From NCBI GenBank assembly GCA_009663005.1, contig VIGQ01002222.1, positions 1 through 30,000 on the forward strand: a DNA stretch of 30,000 bases, given 5' to 3'. This document shows positions 21,366-30,000 of the stretch, one piece after another. The stretch comes from Actinidia chinensis. Taxonomy: Eukaryota > Streptophyta > Magnoliopsida > Ericales > Actinidiaceae. The notes below the pieces were generated by a model that made no database searches, had not been told where the DNA came from, and saw nothing but the letters and a program-made list of their open reading frames with translations. Positions within the stretch are counted from its first letter, which is position 1; each line of letters begins with the position of its first letter. The position numbers were made by a program, and so were the translations under genes.

Positions 21366-21568
21366 AGCAACAAAGCCAAACTTAAATCAAACATGGGTCC
21401 AAACTTTGCATCTTTATACACGCCAACTTCAATCCAAAATAAAAATTCAAACTTATTTTAACATGGATAAGTTTCATATATTATATATATATATAAAATA
21501 CATGAAATCACACTTGAAGCTTAATTAGGTCAAAAAGAAACAGGAAAAATTTTGAACCCTTACAAGTA

Positions 21569-21767
21569 CTGATCACACGGGCGCGCGCCTTGGTTAATAT
21601 CACGGAAGCGCCCTCGTGGATGCTTCTTAACTACCCATTTGAGGGTTGATTAAAGTTAACAAATAAATAAAGTATAATTTATTTAATCAACCCTAAAATG
21701 GATGGTTGAGAAGCAGCCAAGGGGGCGCTCTCGTGGTATTACCACGGGCAAGCGCCCGTCTAATCAG
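21569..21767. mobile_element. ~199 bp hairpin MITE
   Basis: The left arm starts CTGATCACACGGGCGC. The reverse complement of the right arm starts CTGATTAGACGGGCGC. Both continue through blocks for the GCGCCC..CGTGG, GCTTCT and AGGGTTGATT words, giving arms of ~85 bp around a short AT loop. The arms are GC-rich, in contrast with the flanks. The left edge coincides with the gypsy target duplication, so the gypsy element inserted at the border of this MITE. Confidence 0.72.
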
Positions 21768-23030
21768 AACTCTATCCTAAATTGGATGCAGTACACATGT
21801 AAATGTTTTTATTTTGCTAAATTTAAAGAAGTAAGAAAACTATAGAAAAGCCATGCCCATTTTGTTAACTTAAGAGATGCAGACCCTTTTGAACCCTTTT
21901 GAACCAATCTCATGGTGCTTGGCAATGTCTAATTATTAAAGTGTATAGTTAATTAAAAAATAATAAAATAATTAATTTATTTAGAATTACGATTATTCTA
22001 GAATAATTTTTTTTTTATTTCATTCCATTCCTTGTAATGATGAGGAATAAGCGAAGGTTATTCCTATACGTCTTGTCAATTTCATTCCAATCTCTATTCC
22101 ATTCCTTATAAAAATCTAAAACATCTAACCAAACACAACTTTAGAGTGCTTAATTTAAAAAAGGAAATCTAGACAACTGTAAAATAATTTATTGAAAACA
22201 TAACTGAAAATACTAGTAGGAATAAAGAATAAGGTTTTTGAATTTTTAAATTATTTTTATCAATTCATTTGAGTTAATTCAATAACTGAGATTTTATCGG
22301 AGAACTATATTTTTTCAAAAAAAAAATCACTTCTTCGTCTCAAATGTGTTCATATAGGTGTGTGATCTAATGACAAAATAAATTAAAAGTTGTGCATATT
22401 TGTTATCGAGTGAATTATTTTTTAATGGAACCCACATAAAAAAAACTAAAACCAAATAGTTTTTTTATCGGTGTCTCAAAGGAACAAGATTTTTTGTTTT
22501 TAAAATTATTCTGACTTTTTAATTTGTTCTCCATTTTGTAGTCTGTTGTAATGTATCTTTCGTCTGCCTGCTATTAGGTTGTTTGATTGCGAGATTTGCA
22601 TAGATCTTGCATGTACCTCGATTTTATATTTGTTCAATTCCTTCTCGCCCGATTAGGAATCTGGTGTGTTGATGTAAAAAATTTGATCAAAAAATTTTTT
22701 AATTAAAAAGAATAGTAAAAAAAAAAGAATCTTTATTCGTCGAGGAAGAAATAGATTTTTTTAATGATTTTTTAAAATTAGTAAAAAAAAAAAACTCATA
22801 TAGTTTTAGATTCTCTTGTTAGATTGACAAAAAAAAAAATAAAATTTTACATTAAAAAAAAAATCACAACTAAAGAAAAAATAATCACAAATTAGAAGGT
22901 AATTAGTTTGATACCATTTTAGCTGGCCCAAATTAAACATGATTTGCGAAGTAAATAAGAAAAGCAAGCCAAAATATTTAAAAAAACAGTTGGATATATG
23001 GTTGAATACGTTTCTCATTCCTCCGACTTT
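21768..23030. other. AT-rich intergenic DNA
   Basis: No gene is supported. Near 22020-22140 the attccattcc words and the ending aaccaaacacaact resemble one end of a MITE, but a matching opposite end was not found. The minus-strand open frame 22806-23135 is Phe/Tyr-rich low-complexity. Confidence 0.4.
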
Positions 23031-23031
23031 A

Positions 23032-23140
23032 CTCCTACAAATTACATCCAAACTAGGCTTGAAGACTATTCTCATCAATCTAGTAGTAGAATAGAATGGT
23101 CTTGAATGTTGAATCAAAAATATTTTTTGAATCAAAAATA
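23032..23140 (+). repeat. ~110 bp direct repeat, left copy
   Basis: It shares acatccaaactaggcttgaa, gactattctcatcaatctag, ggtcttgaat and gaatcaaaaatattttttg with 24400-24531. The right copy has ~25 extra bases in the middle. No TG..CA termini are present. Confidence 0.85.
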
Positions 23141-24205
23141 GCTTGGTTATAAATTATTAGTTAGTGACCTTCCTTATCCCTCAATAAATCTGAATTCATT
23201 TATTTTGAATTCGAATTATTTGTAAGTTGAGTTAGGATGAACGACAGGTTGCAGACTCAATTTTTCGAATGTTCGACTAAAATGTTATGATTTTATATTC
23301 TTATTATTCTATACTTTTTTTCGAAAACGCGTGGCAATCAAATGTTGGCAACTACCTGATCATATCACGTTGGTGCATCTATGACCAATAATTCCTATAA
23401 CGCATGGACTGACCCCACAGAGCAATGTTTTTGAATCGGAACCGTTAGATTTAAGTAGGAGTTATTATATCTCTTATTCAAAAAATGGAAGTGATTTTAA
23501 TTATTGTACAACTTGATCAAATGAGATAAATTGCCGTTGACAATGAATAAATGAATCAATGTCCCGAAGAAAGAAAGGGTTTTCAAATCCGATAGATTTA
23601 AATTTGGCACGAATGATTAAAATAGCAAGACAAAACAAGTGAAACAGTGGGGATAGTCATAATTATGTCGATGATTGTGTGGCTAGCAGATAATATAACA
23701 AAAGTGTCTACTATTATATAATTATCAAAAAATAATTTGACCAATCAATTCAAAAATAATTTTTTATTTTTAGTATAACAAATTTAATTTTAATTTTTAT
23801 CAGTTTGAATTAAAAGATTTTTATTTTTTAAAACATATATTTTTGTCTGATTATGGACCTACTATGGGCCATAAGTAAAATTTTAAAATTTATATTTTTT
23901 GTTACAAAATTTAATTTGTATTTTTCCTATTTTTTATTTTTGTTTTAATAATTTATTTTAAATTACACCCATCTTTATTCTTATTATGGCATGACAAGTC
24001 AATTATTTAATAAAAAATCTATTTTATTTATTTATTTATTTATGGCCATGACCAATGACAAGTAAATTGATTTTGTTACTTGTTTTTATCAAAAAAATAT
24101 GTTTTATTTTTTCCCCCCATTTTTTTATTATGACAAGTCAATTTATTTAATTTAAAATTTATATTATTTATTCAATAATTAATTATTTTTTTCCATTTCC
24201 GTGTC
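23141..24205. other. AT-rich segment between the direct repeats
   Basis: Non-coding. Near 23980-24150 a loose repeat of atgacaagtcaatt, ttatttaat and TTTA runs appears about three times with ~75 bp spacing. A TTTA microsatellite lies at 24022-24042. Confidence 0.5.
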
Positions 24206-24370
24206 GTTCCAGGCACTTACAGTGTCGTGCGCGTGCGTGCCTGTAAGTCCGTTGCCGTGCCCGTGCCGTGCCCACCATTTCGTACCTTGTGCCCGTGCCA
24301 GCTCAGACCGTGCCGTGTCGTGCCCAACTTATACCGTGCTCGTGCCGGATTTTTTCGTGTAGTGCCCGTA

Positions 24371-24395
<25 letters not shown>
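24206..24395. repeat. GC-rich degenerate CCGTG/GTGCC tandem tract
   Basis: About 190 bp composed largely of GTGCCGTGCC-like words, in sharp contrast with the AT-rich surroundings. Both strands give open frames (24217-24466) rich in Arg, Ala, Cys or Thr, as expected from a tandem repeat. They are not considered genes. Confidence 0.7.
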
Positions 24396-24399
<4 letters not shown>

Positions 24400-24403
<4 letters not shown>

Positions 24404-24531
24404 TTATACAAATCTAACATCCAAACTAGGCTTGAAGACTATTCTCATCAATCTAGTAGAAATTAAGAATGGCAAATTTAGAAACCCAAAGGTCTTGAAT
24501 TTGAATCAAAAATATTTTTTGCATTCACAAA
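24400..24531 (+). repeat. ~110 bp direct repeat, right copy
   Basis: Partner of 23032-23140, beginning immediately after the GTGCC tract. The pair could be terminal repeats of a small non-coding element (TRIM-like) or a local duplication. Confidence 0.85.
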
Positions 24532-24777
24532 TAGATGGTACAAATTTATTTGTATGTGCTATATTACACGCAATTAAAATCTAATTATTCATTTTGGGGG
24601 GGATTCGAATAAACTTCTAATCAAATTTGAAGACTGTAAAATAACTAATGGTAAGTTGTAGACACACCCAATAAAATGAATTGGTATTGTTTTTGGTTAA
24701 AAAATTTGAGGACCATAGCATTGCTGTGGCACGATGTAGTGTTGGAAAAAAGTTAAGTTTGAGCTGAGTTTGACCTA

Positions 24778-24789
<12 letters not shown>

Positions 24790-24809
<20 letters not shown>

Positions 24810-25425
24810 ATTTGGCATCAGGTATGATTTTGCAAGATGGATCAACCTCACTATTATAGCTTCCGTCCATAAGGAGCTTCCGGAGAGGACAGAGTTCCTA
24901 AAGTTTGGGGTTCATTTCTAACAAGTAAGTTAGAAAAATCTGGTCAAAAGGATTTGGACATTCTAGCTTCATTTTGATACGTCTAGGTTCAACCTCCTCT
25001 CCTCGTCTATCAAAATTCCTGATTTTGAATCTTGGCACTGCCTAAAGCAATGTCTAATTCCTCTTCGAAGTATTCAACGCTTTGTAGAGTCTATATGGGA
25101 ACACATCTCAAAGAAATATGCATTCCTAGATTCCATAACCGTATTGACATGAAATCGGATTTTCACTCTTATGCACTAGGAATCGATAATCACTGCTAAT
25201 TGTTGCATATCCTATGAAATACACAATCACTAGTTTTCGATCCTATTTTTACCTTTTAGGTAAGGAATTCAACCTAGCCAAACACCCCCACCCCACACCC
25301 CACACTTCAAATAGTGGTAAGAAGTCCTATGACCTTCCACAACTCAATGGTGTTTAATTGGTTTTCTTTAAATTTTGGTCTTGGAGTTTTTGACCCTTGG
25401 AGCTCTACCCTGCTCCACAATATTT
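24790..25425 (-). pseudogene. Ty1/copia integrase C-terminal part and start of RT
   Basis: Minus-strand pieces in order are TIELW with a diverged KVWGCLA block (about 25290-25350); a CVF..GYANN-like and YRFLVHKSE-like stretch (about 25160-25210); VMESRNAYFFE (about 25110-25140); EEVEPRR (about 24985-25005); and a start of copia RT with EAP..REAI and SILQNHT-like words down to about 24790. Frames shift often. It joins the upstream gag fragment with only a short gap, so zinc knuckle, protease and integrase core are deleted. It stops where the separate RT fragment ending near 28100 begins in the copia protein order. Confidence 0.78.
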
Positions 25426-25429
25426 GCCT

Positions 25430-26011
25430 TTAATTTGTATTGCTAGCCTCGTTTTCTTTTCTCGAAAACCTATTGTCTTCCTCAATTGGAGCCCGCACAA
25501 TTAAGTCTTCCAGGTTCATCTCCTTTCGCCTTGTCCTTGAGATAGTTGGTGACATCCTTCCATAATGTGGAAGTTTTTCAAAATCACTGCAGCTACTTGA
25601 AAAGTCTCGCTGAGTTGCTCCCTTCTGCATGAATTTCATGCAAAATCATTCTGGAATCTTGGACTTGGCTAATCACCGTTTTGGTGTCTACCATCATGTA
25701 TTCTAGAAATCTGCCCGACAAATTTTTTACCCCAGCATCTTCAGTTTTGTACTTCTTCTCCAAAGACTCCCACAATTCTTGGCATCGTCTTGGCACAATA
25801 CACATTGTAGAGTGAATTGTCTTTCCATTCCAGGAACATAATTCCTGCCAAGGAAATCATCTGTCCCCAAGCTCTCCTCCTCTCTCGCGGTAATCACCCT
25901 CGCGATTGTTCAGCCTCGCTCACAACACAGGAGCGTCCCTTTTTTGAGAAACCGAGGTTTTTCCCCCCCCCCAAACTCAAGTCTTCATAGAACAGCATCG
26001 TTTGCTGCCAT
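25430..26011 (-). pseudogene. Ty1/copia gag remnant
   Basis: It starts MAANDAVL at 26011. A shifted frame gives ELWESLEKKYKTEDAGVKNL, RFLEYMMVDTKTVISQVQ and ILHEIHAEG (25593-25805). Another gives RRKEMNLEDLIVRAPIEEDN (25430-25639). These are the conserved copia Gag (UBN2-type) blocks. A C run at about 25963-25972 coincides with one frame break. The expected CCHC knuckle is missing after the NIVEQG-like end. Confidence 0.88.
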
Positions 26012-26359
26012 CTTTTGAAATCGGTTTCATTGACCGTTCTTGCTCTCTCTAGCAATTTTTCACCGGTATTTTTCGTTGGAACTGGTGTCCATCAAAGCGC
26101 GGGATGCCAATCCCGAATTGGCCCCAACACAAAGGATGGCCCCGTTCATACTGCTTCATTCTGGGTCATTTTTTTCAGCTCATTTCAGCTATCCCAGAAT
26201 TAGCAATCGTCTCAGTTGTCTTCTGCACTTAAAGCCACACGAAATTAGTAATCTGTATTAAATCAGAATAATAATTTCGTTTATATTTCCACAAAATAAA
26301 TTCAGAAATCGAACATTTGTTAGTAACAAACAATCTGAAATCGATTCCTGTCTTAAGAC
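26012..26359 (-). other. Copia leader between LTR and gag
   Basis: On the minus strand this is the untranslated leader of the copia copy. TTGGCATCCCGCGCTTTG near 26095-26112 weakly resembles an initiator-Met primer site (TTGGTATCAGAGC), but it lies ~250 bp from the LTR end inferred by comparison. Either the primer site is lost or the LTR is longer than assigned. Open frames at 26015-26261 on the plus strand are antisense. Confidence 0.5.
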
Positions 26360-26815
26360 TGTTTAAATAATTCAGTAAATGCTGAATTTATAATGGAATA
26401 AATTTACAGCTGACAGAAATAATAAATAAATATCACAAGGTTGATCGAGGCCAGCGTTCAACACTGTCTTCCCTTAAGGACAGAATTCGCCCCCGTCCCC
26501 TGGTGCTTTACGCTGTTTTGGCGGTCTTCTCCCCGGATGCAACATCGTCGCTCACAGAATTAGCACGATTTCTGTGTTCTCGGCGAACCAGGAAGTAGTG
26601 TTACTCTCTCACAAATGATTCTCATTGCAGAATGCCAGAACCTCTCTTTTCCACTGATGAACTCTCATATTTTTTTTGTGTGTGCTTTAACTTGCAAAGG
26701 ATGTTGGTATTTATATGATTTTCCATGGCTGAATGAAAGCACGATTTATTCCTCCATTGAAGCCATTTTACCAGCCCCACTAACAGCCAATAACTTACCT
26801 GTTTTAACATGTTAT
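26360..26815 (-). repeat. Ty1/copia LTR, 5'-truncated
   Basis: It matches about 28585-29040 in inverted orientation. Shared blocks include the TATA region (tataaatacc), cttcctggttcgccgag, cagaaatcgtgct, gaattctgtc, ctggcctcgatca, gtgatatttatttattattt and ttcagcattt. The first ~465 bp of the LTR and the end of the RNase H gene are missing, so the deletion junction is near 26815. It contains an ~85 bp block (about 26480-26570) only partly represented in the other LTR. Confidence 0.85.
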
Positions 26816-28100
26816 TTTCGCTCTTCCAATTGCCGATTGACTATCGCATGGCTGCATATTGTAAAACTGGCTTAGGCCACACGGAATTCCTCTAAGAACT
26901 GACGAAGCCATTCAACCTCTTCTCCATCTTTATCTAAAGCTATAAAATTTGATTCCATCGTGGACCTTTGCAATACATGTTTTGCTTTGATGACTTTCCA
27001 AGACACAGCTGCAACCACCAACTTTAAAGACATATCCACTCGTGGATTTAGAGTCTTAACCATCAGGATATCCAATTTGCATCACTGTACCCTTCTAGTA
27101 CTGCTGGATATCAATCGTGTAGTGTATGGCCGTAATTTTGGGTATATCTAAGTATCTTAAAACCCGATTATACCTTGCCAATGGAATCACCACTTGGGTC
27201 TGATGAACCTACTCATCTCATAGCTTCTTACTTACCGCATAAAGCTAAATCTGGCCTGTGCATTCATAGATCCATCAAACTCCAATGATTTCGGGAATAC
27301 TCTAATTTCGATATAGCTTCACCTATATTCTTTCCGCAAATGATGGTTGGATCACTATTGTTCTCCGTTGCACACTATTATCATTCTTGCTAAACTTCTA
27401 GAATTTTATCACCATAGTGTGATTGTGCCAAGTTATATCCATCAGATGTCCTATTGATTTTTATTCCTAAAATCACATCTGCTATAAACCCAATCTTTTC
27501 ATGTCAAATTTGAGTTTTAACATTTCTTGGTAGTTTTAATCATATCCTTATTACTACCACGTTGACCATGTCATCGCATACAAGACAACAATGACATATC
27601 CTTTATCAGCGTTTCTTCACATAGAACACAGTTATCACATGCATTGATTTTGATGAATTTGACAACATTACATTATCAAATTTCTCAATGGCATTGTTTT
27701 TGGTGCTGCTTAAAGTCCGTATAAAGACTTACACAAGTTTACACACTTATTCTCTTGTCCTGGAACCACAAACCCTTCCGGTTTGTTCCATATAGATTTC
27801 TCAATCTATTCACCATTGAGGAAATGCTGTCTTAACATTCCATCGGATGTATCTCTAGATTATATAACGCTGCATAGCAATGATTCATCTAATGGATGTG
27901 AATTCTCGTGACAGGAGAATAAGTATCGAAATTAATCAATTCCTTCGGTTTGCCTATATTCCTTTAACTACCAGCCTTGCCTTGTCTTTATCATTTGAAC
28001 CATGTGTGGAATGGATTCTCCTTCGCTAGTAGATAACCGTATATATTTATTTGCTCAAAACCGGATAAAAGGTGAATGAGAAAATGTTCACCGAATTTGT
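26816..28100 (-). pseudogene. Ty1/copia reverse transcriptase and RNase H remnant
   Basis: On the minus strand, in order, are DKARLVVKG and FDTYSPVTRI (about 27920-28030), LYNLEIH, EGFVVPGQENK-like and SLYGLKQ-like blocks, and the catalytic YVDD box near 27567-27581, where one base is missing (tatgcgatgac). Then come ADVILGIKI (about 27455-27485), LRYTQNYGLHYT (about 27115-27165), and RNase H with AVSWKVIKAK, RSTMESNFIALDKDGEEVEWLRQ (26872-27075) and a trace of HCDSQSAIGRA. It is broken by many frameshifts and has no integrase or gag upstream of it. Its upstream end abuts an LTR in the opposite orientation. Confidence 0.9.
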
Positions 28101-28254
28101 ACCATTGATATGAGAAAATGTGAAGTCCCACATCGGATAAATAGGACTATTTTAAATGGTTAATTAACTCCAAGCTAATATTAGCCAAATAGTAGTTGGA
28201 GCACCAAGAGAGGTATAAGACAAAGTGGTCACATTGTACCTTACTTTCATGTGC

Positions 28255-28380
28255 ACGGCGCGGCTGCGCCGCAGCCGCGAGTCGCTGTCCGCCGTGGCGC
28301 GTGCGTGTGGCGATGGGCGCACTGGCGCTTTTTGGCGCTATAGTGGTGCACTGGCACTTAGCACGTGGCGCTGGGTGCGC

Positions 28381-28395
<15 letters not shown>
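28255..28395 (+). repeat. GC-rich U3 segment with inverted repeat
   Basis: About 140 bp of strongly GC-rich sequence built from GCGC, GGCGC and GTGGCGC words. It contains the near-palindrome GCGGCTGCGCCGCAGCCGC (9 bp stem, one-base centre). It lies upstream of the LTR TATA and is absent from the truncated LTR copy. Confidence 0.7.
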
Positions 28396-28416
<21 letters not shown>

Positions 28417-28680
28417 TAAATTTCCTTGATTTTTTAATTACATAATAAACCTTGTAAATTTCTACAATTACAAATGAAACCCCAAGTAATTTTTTAATTT
28501 ACAGATTAACCTCCCATCTTTATTTCCTATTCACTGAAAGGGTCAAGAAGACCTTCATCTCTTGATAACATCAGCCATTTCAGCCATAAGAGGGGAGTTA
28601 TTTGGCTGATTCTGGTGGGCTGTACAATGGCTTTTCAATGGAAAGGAATAAATTCGTGGCTTTTCATCACCATGGAAAAT

Positions 28681-28691
28681 CCTATAAATAC
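28681..28691 (+). promoter_or_regulatory. Predicted TATA box of the copia LTR
   Basis: CCTATAAATACC is conserved as the reverse complement of ggtatttatatg near 26707-26719 in the other LTR. Transcription would run rightward into the direct repeat at 29045. Confidence 0.6.
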
Positions 28692-28800
28692 CAACATGCT
28701 TGAAGTTCAAAGCAACACACAAAAAAATCGAGATTTCCATCAGTGAGAAAAAGAGAGTTTCTGTCATTCTGCATTAGAATCATTTGGTGAGAGAGTGACA

Positions 28801-28832
<32 letters not shown>

Positions 28833-28995
28833 CGTGCTCACTTTCCTGTTACGAGATCGTGCACTCCTGGATACAAGACCCAAAACACCGTATCACCAGT
28901 GGCGGGGCGAATTCTGTCTTAAGGAGACCGTGTTGAATTCTGGCCTCGATCACCTTTGTGATATTTATTTATTATTTCCTTTTCAGCTGTATTTC

Positions 28996-29029
<34 letters not shown>

Positions 29030-29044
29030 ATTTTATAACAGATA

Positions 29045-29450
29045 GAACCTTCACATTTCCTTTCTTTATGTTTTTTTTTTCTTCATTTTGTTCATTCTTT
29101 ATAGGAAACCTCCACCACATTAGTCAAATATGGTAACCAACCCGGCCCTACTAGTAAAATTCAATTTGAAACCTTCCTTTCACGTTAGGAATCTGTCTAA
29201 CGTTTGGCATACGGAAGCATTTAATTGGCTTTTCCTGATCTGCTAAATACAGATCACCCACACCTAATCCAAAATAAACAGATTTATATACATATATTAC
29301 ATATTAAAATTACTATTTTGGTTATTTAATTTTTTTTATTTTTAATAATTTTTTTTTATTTGATCAAAATTTTATAATTTTTCAAAAGCCTCTCCTTGAC
29401 TAAAACTTTCATCTCCTGTTAAAAAAAAAATCACTAAAAAAGAAAAAAGA
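29045..29450 (+). repeat. Dispersed direct repeat, copy B
   Basis: Partner of 122-540 in the same orientation, about 29 kb away. It begins within five bases of the copia LTR end, so the LTR marks the left limit of the copied segment here. If it was the flank of a GST unit, another GST copy could lie just beyond the window (inference). Confidence 0.8.
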
Positions 29451-30000
29451 ATTTACTTCCCTAATTGCTAATTTTTATTTTTTAGAATTCTTTTTTAAAT
29501 TTGAATATTTTTTTAATATTCTCCATAAAATAGTCTCCTGTAATGTCTTGACCTTTGTTTGTATATCTGGATGTGGATGAGATTAAACTTCCTTCCATGC
29601 AATCATCAGGATGCAGGCCCGTCAAATCAATGCTTTAATTACCATGTGAAGAATACCAAGACCAGAGAATAAAAGGAGTTAGGGTTTCAATAAAACTTAT
29701 AATAATAATACAAGAAAGAATAAAAATAGTTTAAATAACCCTAATAACAAATAAATAAATTATTATTCTACCCTACTGCTAATATAACCCAATAAACATA
29801 ATATAAGTCTAACAACAACTCTGTAGCAATATATCTCTTTATATATATATATATATATATATATAATGTTTAACTCTATCCTTGGTGAGTGTTGCATGGC
29901 ATGATATATATGAGGTTTATTCATATCCTTGGTGAGTATTGTGTAACATATCATTCAACTATATAACGTTAACTCATAGATTCGCGCAATGACAATATGG
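29451..30000. other. AT-rich terminal stretch with small repeats
   Basis: No gene is supported. It contains a TA microsatellite (about 29839-29866) and two tandem ~48 bp units beginning tatccttggtgagt at about 29878 and 29926. Confidence 0.6.

Larger units (their letters stand above)
12189..21564 (-). mobile_element. Ty3/gypsy chromovirus-like LTR retrotransposon, degenerate
   Basis: A complete 9.4 kb insertion. Terminal TGTAAG..CTTACA ends are flanked by the 5 bp duplication AGTAC (12184-12188 and 21565-21569). The two LTRs are direct repeats. The internal part on the minus strand gives, in order, gag, protease, RT, RNase H, integrase and an integrase-linked chromodomain-like tail, which is the Ty3/gypsy order. 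The tail and protein blocks resemble the Tekay/Del lineage of plant chromoviruses (family knowledge). All coding regions are broken by frameshifts and stops, so it cannot move by itself. Internal GC content is visibly higher than in the flanks. Confidence 0.93.
19429..21564 (-). repeat. 5' LTR of the gypsy element (right on the plus strand)
   Basis: About 2.1 kb, collinear with 12189-14385. It drives the minus-strand internal region. It carries eight copies or partial copies of the palindrome at 20591-20895, two ~70 bp repeat units at about 19982-20125, and a TATA at 20995-21006. It ends CCCTTACA at the AGTAC duplication. Confidence 0.93.
28119..29040 (+). repeat. Ty1/copia LTR, inverted relative to the neighbouring coding fragments
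   Basis: It begins TGTGAAGTCCCACATCGGAT, a start common to plant copia LTRs, and ends TATAACA, giving TG..CA termini over 922 bp. The 3' half matches the LTR at 26360-26815 in inverted orientation. The flanking five bases (aaaa before, gatag after) do not match, so it is not a simple solo LTR with a target duplication. The open frames inside it (28196-28429, 28795-29136 and the minus-strand 28555-28767) are LTR sequence. Confidence 0.85.

Noticed and set aside
21950..22140. Possible MITE end with attccattcc words
   Set aside because: Only one end is convincing; no inverted partner or target duplication was found.
24217..24466. Open frames on both strands over the GC-rich tract
   Set aside because: Tandem GTGCC words are open on both strands by composition. 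No protein family features were seen.
28119..29040. Copia LTR as a simple solo LTR
   Set aside because: The flanking five bases do not match, and its left flank is the interrupted RT of a copia copy in the opposite orientation, so a rearrangement fits better.
28795..29136. 113-codon plus-strand open frame
   Set aside because: It lies in the copia LTR and runs into the dispersed repeat. The matching LTR copy does not keep it open.

Overview
The window is nuclear DNA from a flowering plant, probably a eudicot. The evidence is AT-rich non-coding DNA, exon-intron structure, broken tau-class glutathione S-transferase (GST) genes, and a dense load of decayed plant-type transposable elements. No intact protein-coding gene was found. 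Nearly every long open frame is low-complexity sequence, a transposon fragment, or an antisense shadow of one.

Layout. 1-2550: one copy of a roughly 0.4 kb repeat, then a two-exon tau GST pseudogene. 2550-5770: intergenic DNA with a ~170 bp tandem repeat interrupted by a small MITE, and a G/A-rich tract with quadruplex-type G runs. 5777-9031: two long inverted arms (~465 and ~490 bp) enclosing a possible unrecognised host gene fragment. 9107-9365: a second, exon-1-only tau GST pseudogene. 9712-12140: a PIF/Tourist-type MITE (TSD TAA), a 63 bp triplicate repeat and another MITE.

12189-21564: a complete but dead Ty3/gypsy chromovirus-like retrotransposon on the minus strand. It has 2.2 and 2.1 kb LTRs, a 5 bp target duplication AGTAC, a degenerate initiator-Met primer site, and recognisable gag, protease, RT, RNase H, integrase and chromodomain remnants. 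Its LTRs carry an array of the palindrome GGTGTCGACACC just downstream of the predicted promoter.

21569-24531: a hairpin MITE touching the gypsy insertion site, AT-rich DNA, and a GTGCC-rich tract inside a ~110 bp direct repeat pair. 24790-29040: a scrambled Ty1/copia element. On the minus strand the order is RT(C-terminal)-RNase H-partial LTR-gag-integrase-RT(N-terminal), with another LTR in inverted orientation beside it. 29045-30000: the second copy of the 5' repeat, then AT-rich DNA.

Interpretation: an old GST locus has been duplicated, pseudogenised and filled with nested transposons. The most unusual items are the permuted copia element with an inverted LTR and the palindrome array in the gypsy leader. 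No new defence or metabolic system is evident. Indels between repeat copies are so frequent that residual assembly error should be considered alongside real decay.
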